64,000 bases of DNA from Leifsonia sp. Leaf336 (GTDB lineage: Bacteria; Actinomycetota; Actinomycetes; Actinomycetales; Microbacteriaceae): positions 1,746,443-1,810,442 of the forward strand of contig NZ_LMOZ01000001.1 of NCBI RefSeq assembly GCF_001423695.1. Reading direction: 5' to 3'. Below the pieces are notes generated by a model. It was not told the DNA's origin. It was given only the letters and a program-made list of their open reading frames with translations, and did no database searches. The position numbers and the translations under genes are program-made. Below are positions 8,035 through 17,020 of the stretch, in pieces (the first letter of the stretch is position 1; the number at the start of each line of letters is the position of its first letter).

Positions 8035-9000
8035 ATGGCGCCCGCCCGGTCGCCGACGAGAGGACGAGTAAGCCACGTGACTGACGCGAAGAACATCCTC
8101 GGCGGCCGCATCCTCGTGGTGGCCTTCGAAGGATGGAACGACGCCGGCGAGGCGGCCAGCGGCGCTGTGAAGACGCTGAAGGAGCAGCTCGACGTCGTCC
8201 CGATCGCCGAGGTCGACCCCGAGCTGTACTTCGACTTCCAGTTCAACCGTCCGGTCGTGGCCGACGACGACGGCCGGCGCCGGCTGATCTGGCCCTCCGC
8301 GGTCATGCTCGGACCTGCGCGCCCCGGGCGCGTCGGCGACGCGCTCGCGGGTGACGCCGAACTCGATGTCACGGGCGACAACGCGGGCAACATCTTCCTG
8401 CTGCTGGGCACCGAGCCCTCGCGCAGCTGGCGGAGCTTCACCGCCGAGATCATGGACGCCGCCCTGGCGGAGGACATCGGCGTGATCGTGTTCCTCGGGG
8501 CGATGCTCGCCGACGTTCCGCACACCCGCCCGATCTCGGTGTTCGCCTCGAGCGAGTCGGCCGCGGTGCGCGCGGAGCTCGGCATCGAGCGGTCGACGTA
8601 CGAGGGCCCTGTCGGCATCCTGAGCGCGCTCTCCGAGGGTGCGGAGGACGTCGGCATCCCGACGGTCTCGATCTGGGCCTCCGTGCCGCACTACGTGCAC
8701 AACGCGCCGAGCCCGAAGGCAGTCCTCGCCCTGATCGACAAGCTCGAGGAGCTCGTCGACGTCACCATCCCGCGCGGCTCGCTCGTCGAGGAGGCCGCAG
8801 CGTGGGAGGCGGGCATCGACGCCCTGGCCTCCGACGACGAGGAGATGGCCGCGTACATCCAGCAGCTGGAGCAGGCGCGCGACACTGTCGACTCCCCCGA
8901 AGCCAGCGGCGAGGCGATCGCGCAGGAGTTCGAGCGGTACCTGCGCCGGCGTGGTGACGGTCGCGACGGCCACGCCGGCGACGACCCGCGCCGCGGCTGA
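8035..9000 (+). CDS. PAC2-family protein
   Basis: The 321-residue cytoplasmic protein belongs to the PAC2 (proteasome assembly chaperone 2-like) family of actinobacteria. Visible family segments are LVVAFEGWNDAGEAAS near the N-terminus, GAMLADVPHTRP and SIWASVPHYVHNAPSPKA in the middle, and an acidic helical C-terminus. The biochemical role of bacterial members is not established. I kept ATG 8035 because TATCCT lies six bases upstream; GTG 8077 is the alternative and gives 307 residues. It heads away from the trmI/HAD pair. Confidence 0.88.
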   Translation: MAPARSPTRGRVSHVTDAKNILGGRILVVAFEGWNDAGEAASGAVKTLKEQLDVVPIAEVDPELYFDFQFNRPVVADDDGRRRLIWPSAVMLGPARPGRVGDALAGDAELDVTGDNAGNIFLLLGTEPSRSWRSFTAEIMDAALAEDIGVIVFLGAMLADVPHTRPISVFASSESAAVRAELGIERSTYEGPVGILSALSEGAEDVGIPTVSIWASVPHYVHNAPSPKAVLALIDKLEELVDVTIPRGSLVEEAAAWEAGIDALASDDEEMAAYIQQLEQARDTVDSPEASGEAIAQEFERYLRRRGDGRDGHAGDDPRRG

Positions 9001-9039
9001 TACCGCGCAGGGATTCACCCGGCCGACCCGGCGGTCGAC

Positions 9040-9903
9040 TCAGGCGGCGAGCACTCCGGTGCCGAGCAGGATCATCAGGAGCACGCCGAGTGCGATCCGG
9101 TAGATCACGAACGGCAGGAAGCTCCTGCGCGAGATGTAGCCCATGAAGAAGGCGATCACGAGCAGGCCGACGACGAAGGCGACGACGGTCGCCACTGCGG
9201 TCTCGGCCGGGCCGAACACCTCGGGCGTGCACGTCCCCGCCGCCTCCAGCGCCTTCGTGCAGGGCTCCTTGAACGCTTTGTAGAGCTGGTAGAGACCGCT
9301 GCCGAACACGGCGGGGATCGCCAGCAGGAACGAATAGCGGGCGGCTGCACGGCGCTGATAGCCCATGAACAGGCCGGCCGTGATCGTACCTCCCGAGCGG
9401 GACACCCCCGGGATCAGCGCGAGCGCCTGCGCGAACCCGAAAATGATGCCGTTGCCCCAGGTGAGCTCCCGCAACCGCCGCGTCTTGGCGCCCACCCAGT
9501 CGGCGATGCCCAGAAGGATGCCGAAGACGATGAGGGTCGTCGCGACGATCCAGAGCGAGCGGAACGTCGTCTCGATCGCGTTCTGGAACAGAAGACCCAG
9601 CACGACGATCGGGATGCTGCCGAGGATGACCAGCCAGCCCATGCGGGCGTCGGGATCGTTGCGCGGAACGCGGCCGAACAGCGAGAGGAACCAGCGCGAG
9701 ACGATCCGGGTGATGTCCTTCCAGAAGTACAGGAGGACCGCGGCCTCCGTTCCCAGCTGGATGATCGCGGTGAAGCGGGCGCCCGGATCGGCGCCGGTGC
9801 CGAGGAGCTCCCCGACGATGCGGATGTGTGCGCTCGAGGAGATCGGCAGGAACTCGGTCAGTCCCTGGACGAGCCCGAGGATGACGGCGTTGATGAAGTC
9901 CAT
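9040..9903 (-). CDS. uppP: Undecaprenyl-diphosphatase UppP (BacA family)
   Basis: The 287-residue polytopic enzyme dephosphorylates undecaprenyl diphosphate to recycle the lipid carrier of peptidoglycan synthesis, and its overproduction is associated with bacitracin resistance. Both active-site motifs are present: [13 protein letters not shown] near residues 14-26 and PGVSRSGGT in the second half. About eight membrane helices are visible. A small loop with two Cys ([13 protein letters not shown]) lies before the last helices. The start lies just after the stop of the M20 peptidase gene (8-base gap), with a weak purine-rich AAAGAG upstream. Confidence 0.96.
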   Translation of the reverse strand: MDFINAVILGLVQGLTEFLPISSSAHIRIVGELLGTGADPGARFTAIIQLGTEAAVLLYFWKDITRIVSRWFLSLFGRVPRNDPDARMGWLVILGSIPIVVLGLLFQNAIETTFRSLWIVATTLIVFGILLGIADWVGAKTRRLRELTWGNGIIFGFAQALALIPGVSRSGGTITAGLFMGYQRRAAARYSFLLAIPAVFGSGLYQLYKAFKEPCTKALEAAGTCTPEVFGPAETAVATVVAFVVGLLVIAFFMGYISRRSFLPFVIYRIALGVLLMILLGTGVLAA

Positions 9904-9911
9904 GTGCTCTT

Positions 9912-11264
9912 TCAGTAGCTGCGCAGGAGGTCGCGCAGAACGGTCCTGCCGAACACTAGCGCGTCGAGCGGGACCCTCTCGTCGACGCCGTGGAACATCC
10001 CCGGGAAGTCGAGGTCGCTCGGGAGTCGCAGCGGCGCGAAGCCGTAGCCGGTGATCCCGAGCCGGCTGAGCGCCTTGTTGTCGGTACCCCCGGACAGCAG
10101 ATAGGGCAGCACGGGGGCGCCGGGGTCGTGCCGTTCGAGGGTGCCGGTGATCGCGTCGACGAGGTCGCCGCCGAACGCCGCCTCCAGGCCGATGTCGCGA
10201 TGCACGATCTCGATCTCGATGTCGTCGCCGACCAGCTCGCGCACCTCGGCGAGCACGCGGTCCTCGTCGCCCGGCAGCGTGCGGATGTCGACCAGCGCCT
10301 CCGCCGTGTCGGGGATGACGTTGTGCTTGTAGCCGGCCTCCAGCAGGGTCGGGTTGCTCGTGGCGCGCAGCGTCGCGAGGATGAAGCCCGCGGCGGTGCC
10401 CGTGCGCAGCACGACCTCGTCGGGACCGACGCGCTCGGGGTCGACGTCGAGCAGCCGTCCCAGCTCGGCGATGAGCCGCGTCGTGGTGTCGGTGAGCTGC
10501 ACGGGCCACTCGCGTCGTCCGATCGCGACGACGGCCTCCGCGAGCTTCGTCAGTGCGTTGTCGCGGATGAGCCGTGACCCGTGCGCCGCGCGCCCGCGGG
10601 CGATCAGCTTGATCCAGACCAGCGACTTCTCACCGGTCTGCAGCAGGTACGCGCGCCGGCCGGCGAGGTCGATGGAGTAGCCTCCCACCTCGCTGATCGC
10701 CTCGGTCGCCCCGGCGAAGAGCTCGGGCTGCGTGTCGACGAGGAAGTGCGAGCCGCGGCGACCGCCGTCCTCCTCGTCGGCGAAGAAGCCCAGGACGAGA
10801 TCGCGCTCCGGCTGCTCCCCCGCGCTCAGGATGTCGCCGACCGCCGTGAGGATCATCGCGTCCATGTTCTTCATGTCCACCGCTCCGCGCCCCCAGAGCA
10901 GGCCGTCGCGGATGACGCCGCCGAACGGGTCGACCGACCAGTTGCGCGGGTCGGCCGGCACCACGTCGAGGTGGCCGTGCACGACCAGGGCGGGCTTGCT
11001 GCGATCGCGGCCCTCCACCCGCGCCACCACGCTCGTGCGGCCGGGGTCGGATTCGAACAGCTGCGGCGCCAGGCCGAGGTCGCGCAGCCGTGCCTCGACG
11101 TACTCGGCCGCGTCGGCCTCCCCGTTGGAGCGGCCCTCACCGTAGTTGGTGGTGTCGAACCGGATGAGGTCGCGCGCGATGATCGCGGTCTCATCGAGGC
11201 CGGCCTCGTCGAAGCCGGCCGAGCCGGAAGCGGCCAGGTCGGAGGTGTTGTGGGCGTCGGTCAT
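9912..11264 (-). CDS. M20-family metallopeptidase
   Basis: The 450-residue zinc-dependent hydrolase belongs to the M20/M25/M40 (ArgE/DapE/carboxypeptidase) family. Metal-site motifs are [17 protein letters not shown] and ADEEDGG, with the general-base Glu in the last. A dimerisation (lid) domain sits in the middle, around [16 protein letters not shown]. It probably cleaves a dipeptide or acylated amino acid; sequence alone does not fix the substrate. Its ATG lies exactly six bases after TAGCGT, so it is probably leaderless. uppP follows on the same strand. Confidence 0.93.
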   Translation of the reverse strand: MTDAHNTSDLAASGSAGFDEAGLDETAIIARDLIRFDTTNYGEGRSNGEADAAEYVEARLRDLGLAPQLFESDPGRTSVVARVEGRDRSKPALVVHGHLDVVPADPRNWSVDPFGGVIRDGLLWGRGAVDMKNMDAMILTAVGDILSAGEQPERDLVLGFFADEEDGGRRGSHFLVDTQPELFAGATEAISEVGGYSIDLAGRRAYLLQTGEKSLVWIKLIARGRAAHGSRLIRDNALTKLAEAVVAIGRREWPVQLTDTTTRLIAELGRLLDVDPERVGPDEVVLRTGTAAGFILATLRATSNPTLLEAGYKHNVIPDTAEALVDIRTLPGDEDRVLAEVRELVGDDIEIEIVHRDIGLEAAFGGDLVDAITGTLERHDPGAPVLPYLLSGGTDNKALSRLGITGYGFAPLRLPSDLDFPGMFHGVDERVPLDALVFGRTVLRDLLRSY

Positions 11265-11270
11265 GCCCCA

Positions 11271-11276
11271 ACGCTA
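11271..11276 (-). promoter_or_regulatory. -10 hexamer for the leaderless M20 peptidase gene
   Basis: TAGCGT lies six bases upstream of the ATG at 11264. Confidence 0.5.
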
Positions 11277-11316
11277 CCGGGGGCCGTTCCGCCACGCCCG
11301 GGCTGCGCCACGATGT

Positions 11317-11335
11317 GAAACCGGTGGTCGGTTTC
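11317..11335. other. Perfect 7-bp inverted repeat between the M20 gene and tRNA-Leu
   Basis: GAAACCG-gtggt-CGGTTTC. It lies about 50 bases upstream of tRNA-Leu, and TAATGT at 11340-11345, a possible tRNA -10, follows it directly. It could be an operator or a hairpin; no partner can be named. Confidence 0.4.
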
Positions 11336-11387
11336 GTGCTAATGTCTTTCTTCGGCAGCCGGAAGCTTCGGCCGCCGGAAAACACCT

Positions 11388-11475
11388 GTCCGGGTGGCGG
11401 AAATGGCAGACGCGCTAGCTTGAGGTGCTAGTGCCCGTATAGGGCGTGGGGGTTCAAGTCCCCCCTCGGACACCA
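11388..11475 (+). tRNA. tRNA-Leu (anticodon GAG)
   Basis: An 88-nt class II tRNA with encoded CCA. Acceptor arms GTCCGGG and CTCGGAC pair with one G-U. The anticodon stem CTAGC/GCTAG closes the loop TTGAGGT, so the anticodon is GAG at 11422-11424 and reads CTC/CTT. The long variable arm and the T-arm GGGGGTTCAAGTCCCCC are intact. The discriminator is A and CCA occupies 11473-11475. A strong hairpin terminator follows six bases later. Confidence 0.97.
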
Positions 11476-11480
11476 CGAGG

Positions 11481-11512
11481 CGAAGGCCCCGATCGAGAGA
11501 TCGGGGCCTTCG
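11481..11512 (+). terminator. Terminator hairpin after tRNA-Leu
   Basis: A perfect 14-bp stem with a 4-base loop (CGAAGGCCCCGATC-gaga-GATCGGGGCCTTCG). It has no strong T-tract, as is usual in high-GC genomes. Confidence 0.85.
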
Positions 11513-11561
11513 TCCGTTCCAGGCCTGGGCTGTTCCCCTGCGCCGCCGTAGTGTGACTGCC

Positions 11562-12530
11562 ATGGCGTCCCGGAAGCGGTCCTCGGAGAGTCTCTTCACG
11601 GTGCTCCTCGCGTTCGGCGCGAACCTGATCATCGCGATCGCGAAGACCGTCGCCGCCATGATCACCGGATCCGCGTCGATGGTTGCGGAGGCGGCGCACT
11701 CGTGGGCGGACTCCGGCAACGAGGTGTTCTTGATCCAGGCCGAGCGTCGCGCGAAGCGGCCGAGGGACGCCTCCCATCCCAGTGGATACGGCCGGGAGAC
11801 GTACGTCTGGTCGCTGTTCGCCGCGGTGGGGCTGTTCACCGCGGGTGCGGTTGTGTCGATCCTGCACGGCATCACGGCGCTCGGCGCGGACGAAGCGAAT
11901 ACCGATTACCTCATCAACTACATCGTGCTCGCGGTGGCGTTCGTGTTCGAAGGCATCTCGTTCCTCCAGTCGTTCCGTCAGGCGCGCTCGATGGCCGCCG
12001 AACGCGAGACCGGCACGCTCGAGCACGTCTTCCGCACCTCCAACCCGACGCTGCGGGCTGTCTTCGCGGAGGACGCCGCTGCGCTGATCGGGCTCGTCAT
12101 CGCCTTCCTGGGGGTCCTCCTCCACGAATTGACGGGCAACGCCGTGTTCGACGCGGTCGGCTCGATCCTGGTCGGTGTGCTGCTCGCGGTCGTCGCGGTG
12201 GTGCTCATCGATCGCAACCGACGGTTCCTGCTCGGCGAGCAGACGCCCGACCGCGTCACCCGGGCGGCGCTTGCCGCGATCCTGCGGCATCCCGAGGTCG
12301 AGAGGGTCACCTACCTGCACTTGGAGTACGTCGGGCCCGAGCGCGTGTTCCTTGTGGCGGCCGTCGACCTGATCGGGAACGACAGGGAGTCCGATGTCGC
12401 GGAGGACCTCTACGCGGTCGAGAAGGCGCTGGAGAGCGACGAGCACGTGGCCGAGGCCGTGCTCACGCTCTCCCGCCGCAACGCGCCGGCGCTGGTGCTC
12501 GACGACCCCGGCACGTCGAACATCGCATAG
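11562..12530 (+). CDS. Cation diffusion facilitator (CDF) family transporter
   Basis: The 322-residue metal-proton antiporter has a six-helix membrane domain and a cytoplasmic C-terminal domain. The metal-site HSWADSGNE lies near residues 46-54 on helix 2, and the matching FAEDAAALIG lies on helix 5. The C-terminal region (HPEVERVTYLHLEYVGPERVFLVAAV) is the regulatory dimerisation fold. Zn2+, Mn2+ or Fe2+ export is likely; the metal is not determined. ATG 11562 is preferred over GTG 11553 because TAGTGT ends seven bases upstream. A metal-linked VIT1-type transporter lies 1 kb downstream. Confidence 0.93.
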   Translation: MASRKRSSESLFTVLLAFGANLIIAIAKTVAAMITGSASMVAEAAHSWADSGNEVFLIQAERRAKRPRDASHPSGYGRETYVWSLFAAVGLFTAGAVVSILHGITALGADEANTDYLINYIVLAVAFVFEGISFLQSFRQARSMAAERETGTLEHVFRTSNPTLRAVFAEDAAALIGLVIAFLGVLLHELTGNAVFDAVGSILVGVLLAVVAVVLIDRNRRFLLGEQTPDRVTRAALAAILRHPEVERVTYLHLEYVGPERVFLVAAVDLIGNDRESDVAEDLYAVEKALESDEHVAEAVLTLSRRNAPALVLDDPGTSNIA

Positions 12531-12557
12531 CGGCCACATTCCGACCGCTTCAGGGAC

Positions 12558-12563
12558 CAGACT
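12558..12563 (+). promoter_or_regulatory. -10-like hexamer for the WYL regulator gene
   Basis: CAGACT ends six bases before the ATG at 12570. It departs from TAnnnT at the first base, so this is a weaker case. Confidence 0.3.
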
Positions 12564-12569
12564 GGGGTC

Positions 12570-13535
12570 ATGGCCAGCACGGGATCCCGCACGCTCCAGC
12601 TGCTCTCGCTCCTGCAGACGCACCGGTATTGGCCGGGGCAGGAGCTCGCCGACCGGCTGGAGGTGTCACCGCGCACCCTCCGCCGCGATGTCGAGAGACT
12701 GCGCGACCTCGGCTACCCGGTGGACGCCACACGCGGTGTCGCCGGTGGCTACCAGCTCGCCGCGGGCGCCTCGCTTCCTCCCCTCGTGGTGGACGACGAG
12801 GAGGCCGTCGCGCTCGCCGTGGGGCTGCGCACCGCCGCCCAGAGCGGCATCTCGGGCGTCGCCGACGCCTCCGTCCGCGCGCTCGCGAAGGTGGCGCAGG
12901 TCATGCCGCCGCGCCTGAAGCGCCGCGTGGACGCGCTCCGCGTGGCCACCCTGGCGGCGGAGCTGCGGCCAGGGCCCGTCGTCGATGCAGAGGCGCTCAC
13001 CGTCGCCGCGCAGGCGTGCAGGGACGAGGAGAGGATCGCGTTCTCGTACGTCCGGCGCGATGGGGAGGCCTCCCGGCGTGTTGTCGAGCCGCACCGGCTC
13101 GTGTCGGTGGGCCGCCGCTGGTATCTCGTGGCGTACGACCTCGACCGGCACGACTGGCGCAGCTTCCGGCTCGACCGCATCGCCGAGCCGCGGCCGACGG
13201 GCGCGCGCTTCCGGTCGCGCACGCTTCCGGCGGCGGACGCGGCCGAGTACGTGAGGGACTCGCTGGCGGGCGCGACCGACCAGCTCGTCGTGGACGCCGT
13301 GATCGAGGCCCCGCTCGCATACGTCGAGCAGAAGATCGGACGCTGGGCGACGGCCGAGGCCGACGGGCCGACGCGCACGCGCGTGCGGCTCACCGCCGAC
13401 ACGCCCGAATGGGCGCTCTTCGGCCTCGCGGCCGTCGATGCGCCCTTCACCATCGAGGGTCCGCACGAGGTGCGCGAGCTGGCCGAGCTCTGGGGGCGAC
13501 GGTTCGGCGCCGCAACTAGACTCGTCAACCGATGA
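12570..13535 (+). CDS. WYL-domain transcriptional regulator (DeoR-like HTH)
   Basis: The 321-residue protein has an N-terminal winged helix-turn-helix (WPGQELADRLEVSPRTLRRD), a WYL domain with the core GRRWYLVAYDLDRHDWRSFR, and a C-terminal WCX region. The WYL fold usually senses a nucleotide-like ligand. Its stop codon overlaps the ATG of the VIT1-family transporter by four bases, so it is translationally coupled to, and plausibly controls, that gene. Unlike PafB/PafC it is a stand-alone regulator. The effector is unknown. Confidence 0.92.
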   Translation: MASTGSRTLQLLSLLQTHRYWPGQELADRLEVSPRTLRRDVERLRDLGYPVDATRGVAGGYQLAAGASLPPLVVDDEEAVALAVGLRTAAQSGISGVADASVRALAKVAQVMPPRLKRRVDALRVATLAAELRPGPVVDAEALTVAAQACRDEERIAFSYVRRDGEASRRVVEPHRLVSVGRRWYLVAYDLDRHDWRSFRLDRIAEPRPTGARFRSRTLPAADAAEYVRDSLAGATDQLVVDAVIEAPLAYVEQKIGRWATAEADGPTRTRVRLTADTPEWALFGLAAVDAPFTIEGPHEVRELAELWGRRFGAATRLVNR

Positions 13536-14617
13536 CCTCCACCGAACGCACCCCCTCCCCCGCCGACATCAAGCGCTGGCGGCGGTATCTGGCCGATGAG
13601 CGCGCCGAGGCCGCGGTCTACCGCGATCTGGCCGGCCGCCGCGACGGGGAGGAGCGTGAGATCCTGCTCGCGCTCGCCGAGGCGGAGGGCCGCCACGAGC
13701 AGCACTGGCTCGGGCTTCTCGGCGACCAGGTCGGCCGCCCGCTCCGCGGCGACATCCGTACCCGCATGCTGGGGTTCCTCGCCCGCAGCTTCGGCTCGGT
13801 GTTCGTCCTGGCGCTCGCACAGCGGGCGGAGGCCCGGTCTCCGTATGCCGACGACGTCGACGCCACCCCCCAGATGGCCGCCGACGAGCAGGTGCACGAG
13901 GAGGTCGTGCGCGCGCTCGCCGCACGCGGCCGGCAGCGTCTCTCCGGCACCTTCCGCGCCGCCGTGTTCGGCGCGAACGACGGCCTCGTCAGCAACCTCG
14001 CGCTCGTGCTGGGTGTCAGCGCGAGCGGGGTTCCGACGCACGTAGTGCTGCTCACGGGCATCTCGGGTCTGCTCGCCGGCGCGCTGTCGATGGGGGCGGG
14101 AGAGTACGTCTCGGTCCGGTCGCAGCGCGAGCTCCTGGAGGCCTCCAGCCCCAACCCCGCCACCAGCTCGGCGCTGTCGCACCTCGATGTGAACGCCAAC
14201 GAGCTGACCCTGGTCTACCGAGCGCGTGGGATGGAGCAGGCGGATGCCGAGGAGCACGCGCGGGAGGTGCTCTCCACACTCAGCGCCTACACCTCCCCCG
14301 TCGCCGTCCAGAGCCCGACCGGCGACGAGCACGAGGCGATCGGCAACGGCTGGAGCGCCGCCGTCTCGAGCTTCTGCTTCTTCGCCTCCGGAGCGCTCAT
14401 CCCGATCCTGCCGTTCCTGTTCGGCCTGACCGGCACCGCCGCCATCATCGTCGCGGCCGTGCTCGTCGGCCTCGTGCTGCTCGGGACCGGCGCCGTGGTC
14501 GGACTGCTCTCGGGAGCCTCCCCGCTCAAGCGCGCGTTGCGCCAGCTCGCGATCGGTTATGGGGCCGCCGCGGCGACCTACCTGCTCGGCCTGCTCTTCG
14601 GCGCGACCGTCGGCTGA
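13532..14617 (+). CDS. VIT1/CCC1-family transporter with N-terminal ferritin-like domain
   Basis: The 361-residue protein is a fusion. Residues 10-145 form a rubrerythrin/ferritin-like helical domain with spaced Glu/His ligands (ADERAEAAVYRDLA, EAEGRHEQHW, ADEQVHEEVV). Residues 150-361 are the VIT1/CCC1 domain with FGANDGLVSNLALVLG and GAGEYVSVRSQRE and about five membrane helices. Family members move Fe2+ or Mn2+; the ferritin-like part probably binds or oxidises iron before transport. It is coupled by a four-base overlap to the upstream WYL regulator. Confidence 0.92.
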   Translation: MTSTERTPSPADIKRWRRYLADERAEAAVYRDLAGRRDGEEREILLALAEAEGRHEQHWLGLLGDQVGRPLRGDIRTRMLGFLARSFGSVFVLALAQRAEARSPYADDVDATPQMAADEQVHEEVVRALAARGRQRLSGTFRAAVFGANDGLVSNLALVLGVSASGVPTHVVLLTGISGLLAGALSMGAGEYVSVRSQRELLEASSPNPATSSALSHLDVNANELTLVYRARGMEQADAEEHAREVLSTLSAYTSPVAVQSPTGDEHEAIGNGWSAAVSSFCFFASGALIPILPFLFGLTGTAAIIVAAVLVGLVLLGTGAVVGLLSGASPLKRALRQLAIGYGAAAATYLLGLLFGATVG

Positions 14618-14635
14618 TCCTCGGGCCGAGCGGAT

Positions 14636-15118
14636 TCAGCGCCGTCGGCGGTCACCGCCGTCGACGCCGTAGACGATCGCCCCGGCGAGCGGGATGAGCA
14701 GGAACCACAGCCAGCTGTACTGGTAGCCCCACGCCAACCCGGTCACGAAGAAGAGGATGACCGCGACGAAAGGCATGATCGACACGACCAGGAGGCCCCA
14801 GCGGTTGACCGGGCGGCCGTGTTCGCCGGGAACGGGAGGGTAGCCGTACGGGCTCGGGCCTGGTTCGGACGCCTGCCACGCGGCAGCACCCGGTCGCGGC
14901 GTCGCGCCGTCGAGGTGCAGCGCACCGGGCAGGTCGGCGAAGAGCGGTGCGAGATCGCCGCGCGTCACGGCCTCGCGGGCCGCGGAGGTGCGCGACTGCA
15001 GCTCGGCGTCGCTCAGCCTCCCCTGCGCGGCGTGCGATTGGAGGGCGGCGACGGCGCGTTCCCTCTCGTCGTTGCTGAGGCGCAGCGATGCGCCTGACGG
15101 GTCCCCGAAGTCTGTCAT
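14636..15118 (-). CDS. DUF1707 domain membrane protein
   Basis: A 160-residue protein. The N-terminal DUF1707 segment spans about residues 12-64 (LRLSNDERERAVAALQSHA...RGDLAPLFADLP). A Pro/Gly-rich linker and two membrane helices near the C-terminus follow (NRWGLLVVSIMPFVAVILFF and WLWFLLIPLAGAIVYG). DUF1707 proteins are common in actinobacteria, often membrane-associated; their function is not settled. GATACT lies seven bases before the ATG. It is convergent with the VIT1-type gene and divergent from the biosynthetic unit that starts at 15249. Confidence 0.85.
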   Translation of the reverse strand: MTDFGDPSGASLRLSNDERERAVAALQSHAAQGRLSDAELQSRTSAAREAVTRGDLAPLFADLPGALHLDGATPRPGAAAWQASEPGPSPYGYPPVPGEHGRPVNRWGLLVVSIMPFVAVILFFVTGLAWGYQYSWLWFLLIPLAGAIVYGVDGGDRRRR

Positions 15119-15218
15119 GCGGCCCAGTATCGCAGGTGCTCGCACCGACGGAGAGTCCATCTCGGTGTCCACCGGCCACGACGCGTTCCGGCCGTGAAGC
15201 AGCGGCCCGCTGTCCCGG

Positions 15219-15224
15219 TACACT
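15219..15224 (+). promoter_or_regulatory. Candidate -10 for the biosynthetic unit
   Basis: TACACT lies 24 bases before the TTG start of the OleA-like gene, leaving room for a leader with the AAGGA Shine-Dalgarno. No good -35 is visible. Confidence 0.35.
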
Positions 15225-15248
15225 CGCTCCCGACCTGAAGGACGTACC

Positions 15249-16253
15249 TTGCCGCATACTCGCATCCTCTCCGTCGCCACCGAGCTCGCGCCGAACCGAC
15301 TCGACATCGACACCATCGCCGACCGCGTCCTCGACGCGTCACCCACCAAGCTCCCCGTCGGCTACATCAACCGGCTCACCGGAGTGCGGACCGTCTACCA
15401 CAGACACCCCTGGCAACAGGCGTCCGACCTTGCAGCGGCGGCCGCGACGACCGCCCTCGAACGCGCCGGGCTCACCATTCACGACATCGACCTGCTCCTG
15501 TTCGCGTCGGCGTCGCAAGACCTGATCGAACCGGCGACCTCCCACATCGTCTCCGATCTACTCGGCGGCCGGTACATCCCTGTCTTCGACGTCAAGAACG
15601 CCTGCAACAGCTTCCTCGGCGGCCTCCACATGGCCGACGTTTTCATCCGCAGCGGGCAGTACCACCGCGTGCTCGTCGTCTCGGGCGAGACCCCGAGCAT
15701 GGCCATCCGGTGGGCGTGCAACGACAAGAGCCAGTTCACGCGTGCCATCCCCGGGTTCAGCATGACCGATGGCGGCGCCGCGATGGTCGTCGTCGCCGAC
15801 AGCAGCAACTCGATCCACCGGATCGCATTCCGGTCGGACTCGTCCCAATGGGACGCGGGCACCCTCGGCGCCGGCGGGTCGCGCGCGCCCCGAGAGCTCG
15901 ACGCGACCTATTTCGACATGGACGGACGCAAGCTTCACGACGCGTTCCTGAGCCTCGGGCCGAGCATCCTGCAGGAGACCCTCGAGGAGACGGGAAAGGA
16001 CTGGGACGACTTCGCCGCGATCGGCATGCACCAGGTCTCCCTCCCCTACCTGGCGAACATCTGCCACATGCTCGGCGTGCCACAGGGGCGATTGGTGAAC
16101 ACCATCGCGCACTACGGCAACGTCACCTCGCTGAGCCTTCCGCTGCAGCTCGAACTCGCCATGGGAGCAGGCACCCTCCGCCCCGGCGACGACTTCGCGT
16201 TCATCGGCTTCGCCGGCGGCATCTCCACCGGGCTGGGGGTATTCACGGTATGA
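15249..16253 (+). CDS. OleA-like thiolase (3-oxoacyl-ACP synthase III fold)
   Basis: A 334-residue condensing enzyme of the FabH/OleA superfamily. The Cys-His-Asn triad is present: C119 in VKNACNSFLGG, H261 in MHQVSLPY, N291 in HYGNVTSLS. E94 in DLIEPATS sits 25 residues before the Cys, about where OleA keeps the Glu that acts across the dimer interface, whereas FabH proteins usually have a non-acidic residue there. OleA joins two fatty acyl-CoAs head to head to give a beta-keto acid. The start is TTG with AAGGA seven bases upstream. It is the first gene of a coupled unit with OleC- and OleD-like genes. Assignment to OleA rather than another KASIII relative is inference. Confidence 0.8.
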   Translation: MPHTRILSVATELAPNRLDIDTIADRVLDASPTKLPVGYINRLTGVRTVYHRHPWQQASDLAAAAATTALERAGLTIHDIDLLLFASASQDLIEPATSHIVSDLLGGRYIPVFDVKNACNSFLGGLHMADVFIRSGQYHRVLVVSGETPSMAIRWACNDKSQFTRAIPGFSMTDGGAAMVVVADSSNSIHRIAFRSDSSQWDAGTLGAGGSRAPRELDATYFDMDGRKLHDAFLSLGPSILQETLEETGKDWDDFAAIGMHQVSLPYLANICHMLGVPQGRLVNTIAHYGNVTSLSLPLQLELAMGAGTLRPGDDFAFIGFAGGISTGLGVFTV

Positions 16254-17020
16254 AACTCGCCGTCATCATCCCCGCCTACAACGAGGAGGCGACGATCGCG
16301 GACACGCTCCGCCGCCTCGCGCACTCGCCAGACCGCGACTTCGACGTCGTGATCTGCGACAACGCCTCCACCGACGGGACCCGTCGCGCGATCGACGCTG
16401 TCATCGCAGAGCACGAACTCGGTTGGACGGTCATCACCGAGACGCAGAAGGGCACCGGCGCGGCAGCCGACAGCGCGGCCCGGGAGGCGATCCGGCGCGG
16501 CGCGACCCACATCGCCCGCACCGACGCGGATTGCCTGCCCGCGCACGAGTGGATCCAGAGCATCAAGAGAGCTTTCAGCACCGTCGGCGCTCGCGGATCG
16601 GACACTCCGCACTTCGTCGCCGGAGTGAGCTACCCGCGCACCGACGACACGGGCATCAGCCCCGGACGTGCTCGCGTCCTCACCGTCGTCAACGAGGTGG
16701 CGATCTGGTTCGGACGAATCCGCCCGTCCAACTTCGGGAGTCGGTACCGGGGCCCGTACATGATGACCTCGGGAAACAACCTCGCCATCACGGCCGAGCT
16801 GTACGCGGCCGTCGGAGGGTTCACTCGCACCGCCATCGAAGACGTTCACGAAGACCGAGAACTCATCCAGGCCGTCCGCCGGGCCACCCATCGCTACCGC
16901 CTCCACCGAGATGTCGTCGTCTATGCGTCCGCCCGGAGGATCGAACAGTGGGGAATCGTCCGATCGCTTCTGTGGTACGCGGGCCACTACTTCCGGCCCG
17001 AGCTGGTGGATCTGAGATGA
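16250..17020 (+). CDS. Family 2 glycosyltransferase
   Basis: The 256-residue GT-A fold enzyme has no membrane helix. The nucleotide-sugar region begins AVIIPAYNEEATI at residue 4, then DNASTDGT, and the metal-binding acidic motif reads RTDADCLP. A later acceptor-side motif is EDVHEDREL, the usual ED position of processive-like GT2 enzymes. Start and preceding stop overlap by four bases, as do stop and following start, so it is fully embedded in the OleA-P450-OleC-OleD-like unit. It may glycosylate the lipid product or a hydroxyl installed by the P450. Donor and acceptor are unknown. Confidence 0.88.
   Translation: MKLAVIIPAYNEEATIADTLRRLAHSPDRDFDVVICDNASTDGTRRAIDAVIAEHELGWTVITETQKGTGAAADSAAREAIRRGATHIARTDADCLPAHEWIQSIKRAFSTVGARGSDTPHFVAGVSYPRTDDTGISPGRARVLTVVNEVAIWFGRIRPSNFGSRYRGPYMMTSGNNLAITAELYAAVGGFTRTAIEDVHEDRELIQAVRRATHRYRLHRDVVVYASARRIEQWGIVRSLLWYAGHYFRPELVDLR

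Noticed and set aside
8077-9000. GTG 8077 as the PAC2 start
   Set aside because: It remains possible, but TATCCT at the leaderless spacing supports ATG 8035.
15249-16253. Housekeeping FabH interpretation
   Set aside because: No other fatty-acid synthesis gene is nearby, E94 fits OleA better than FabH, and the gene is coupled to OleC- and OleD-like genes.
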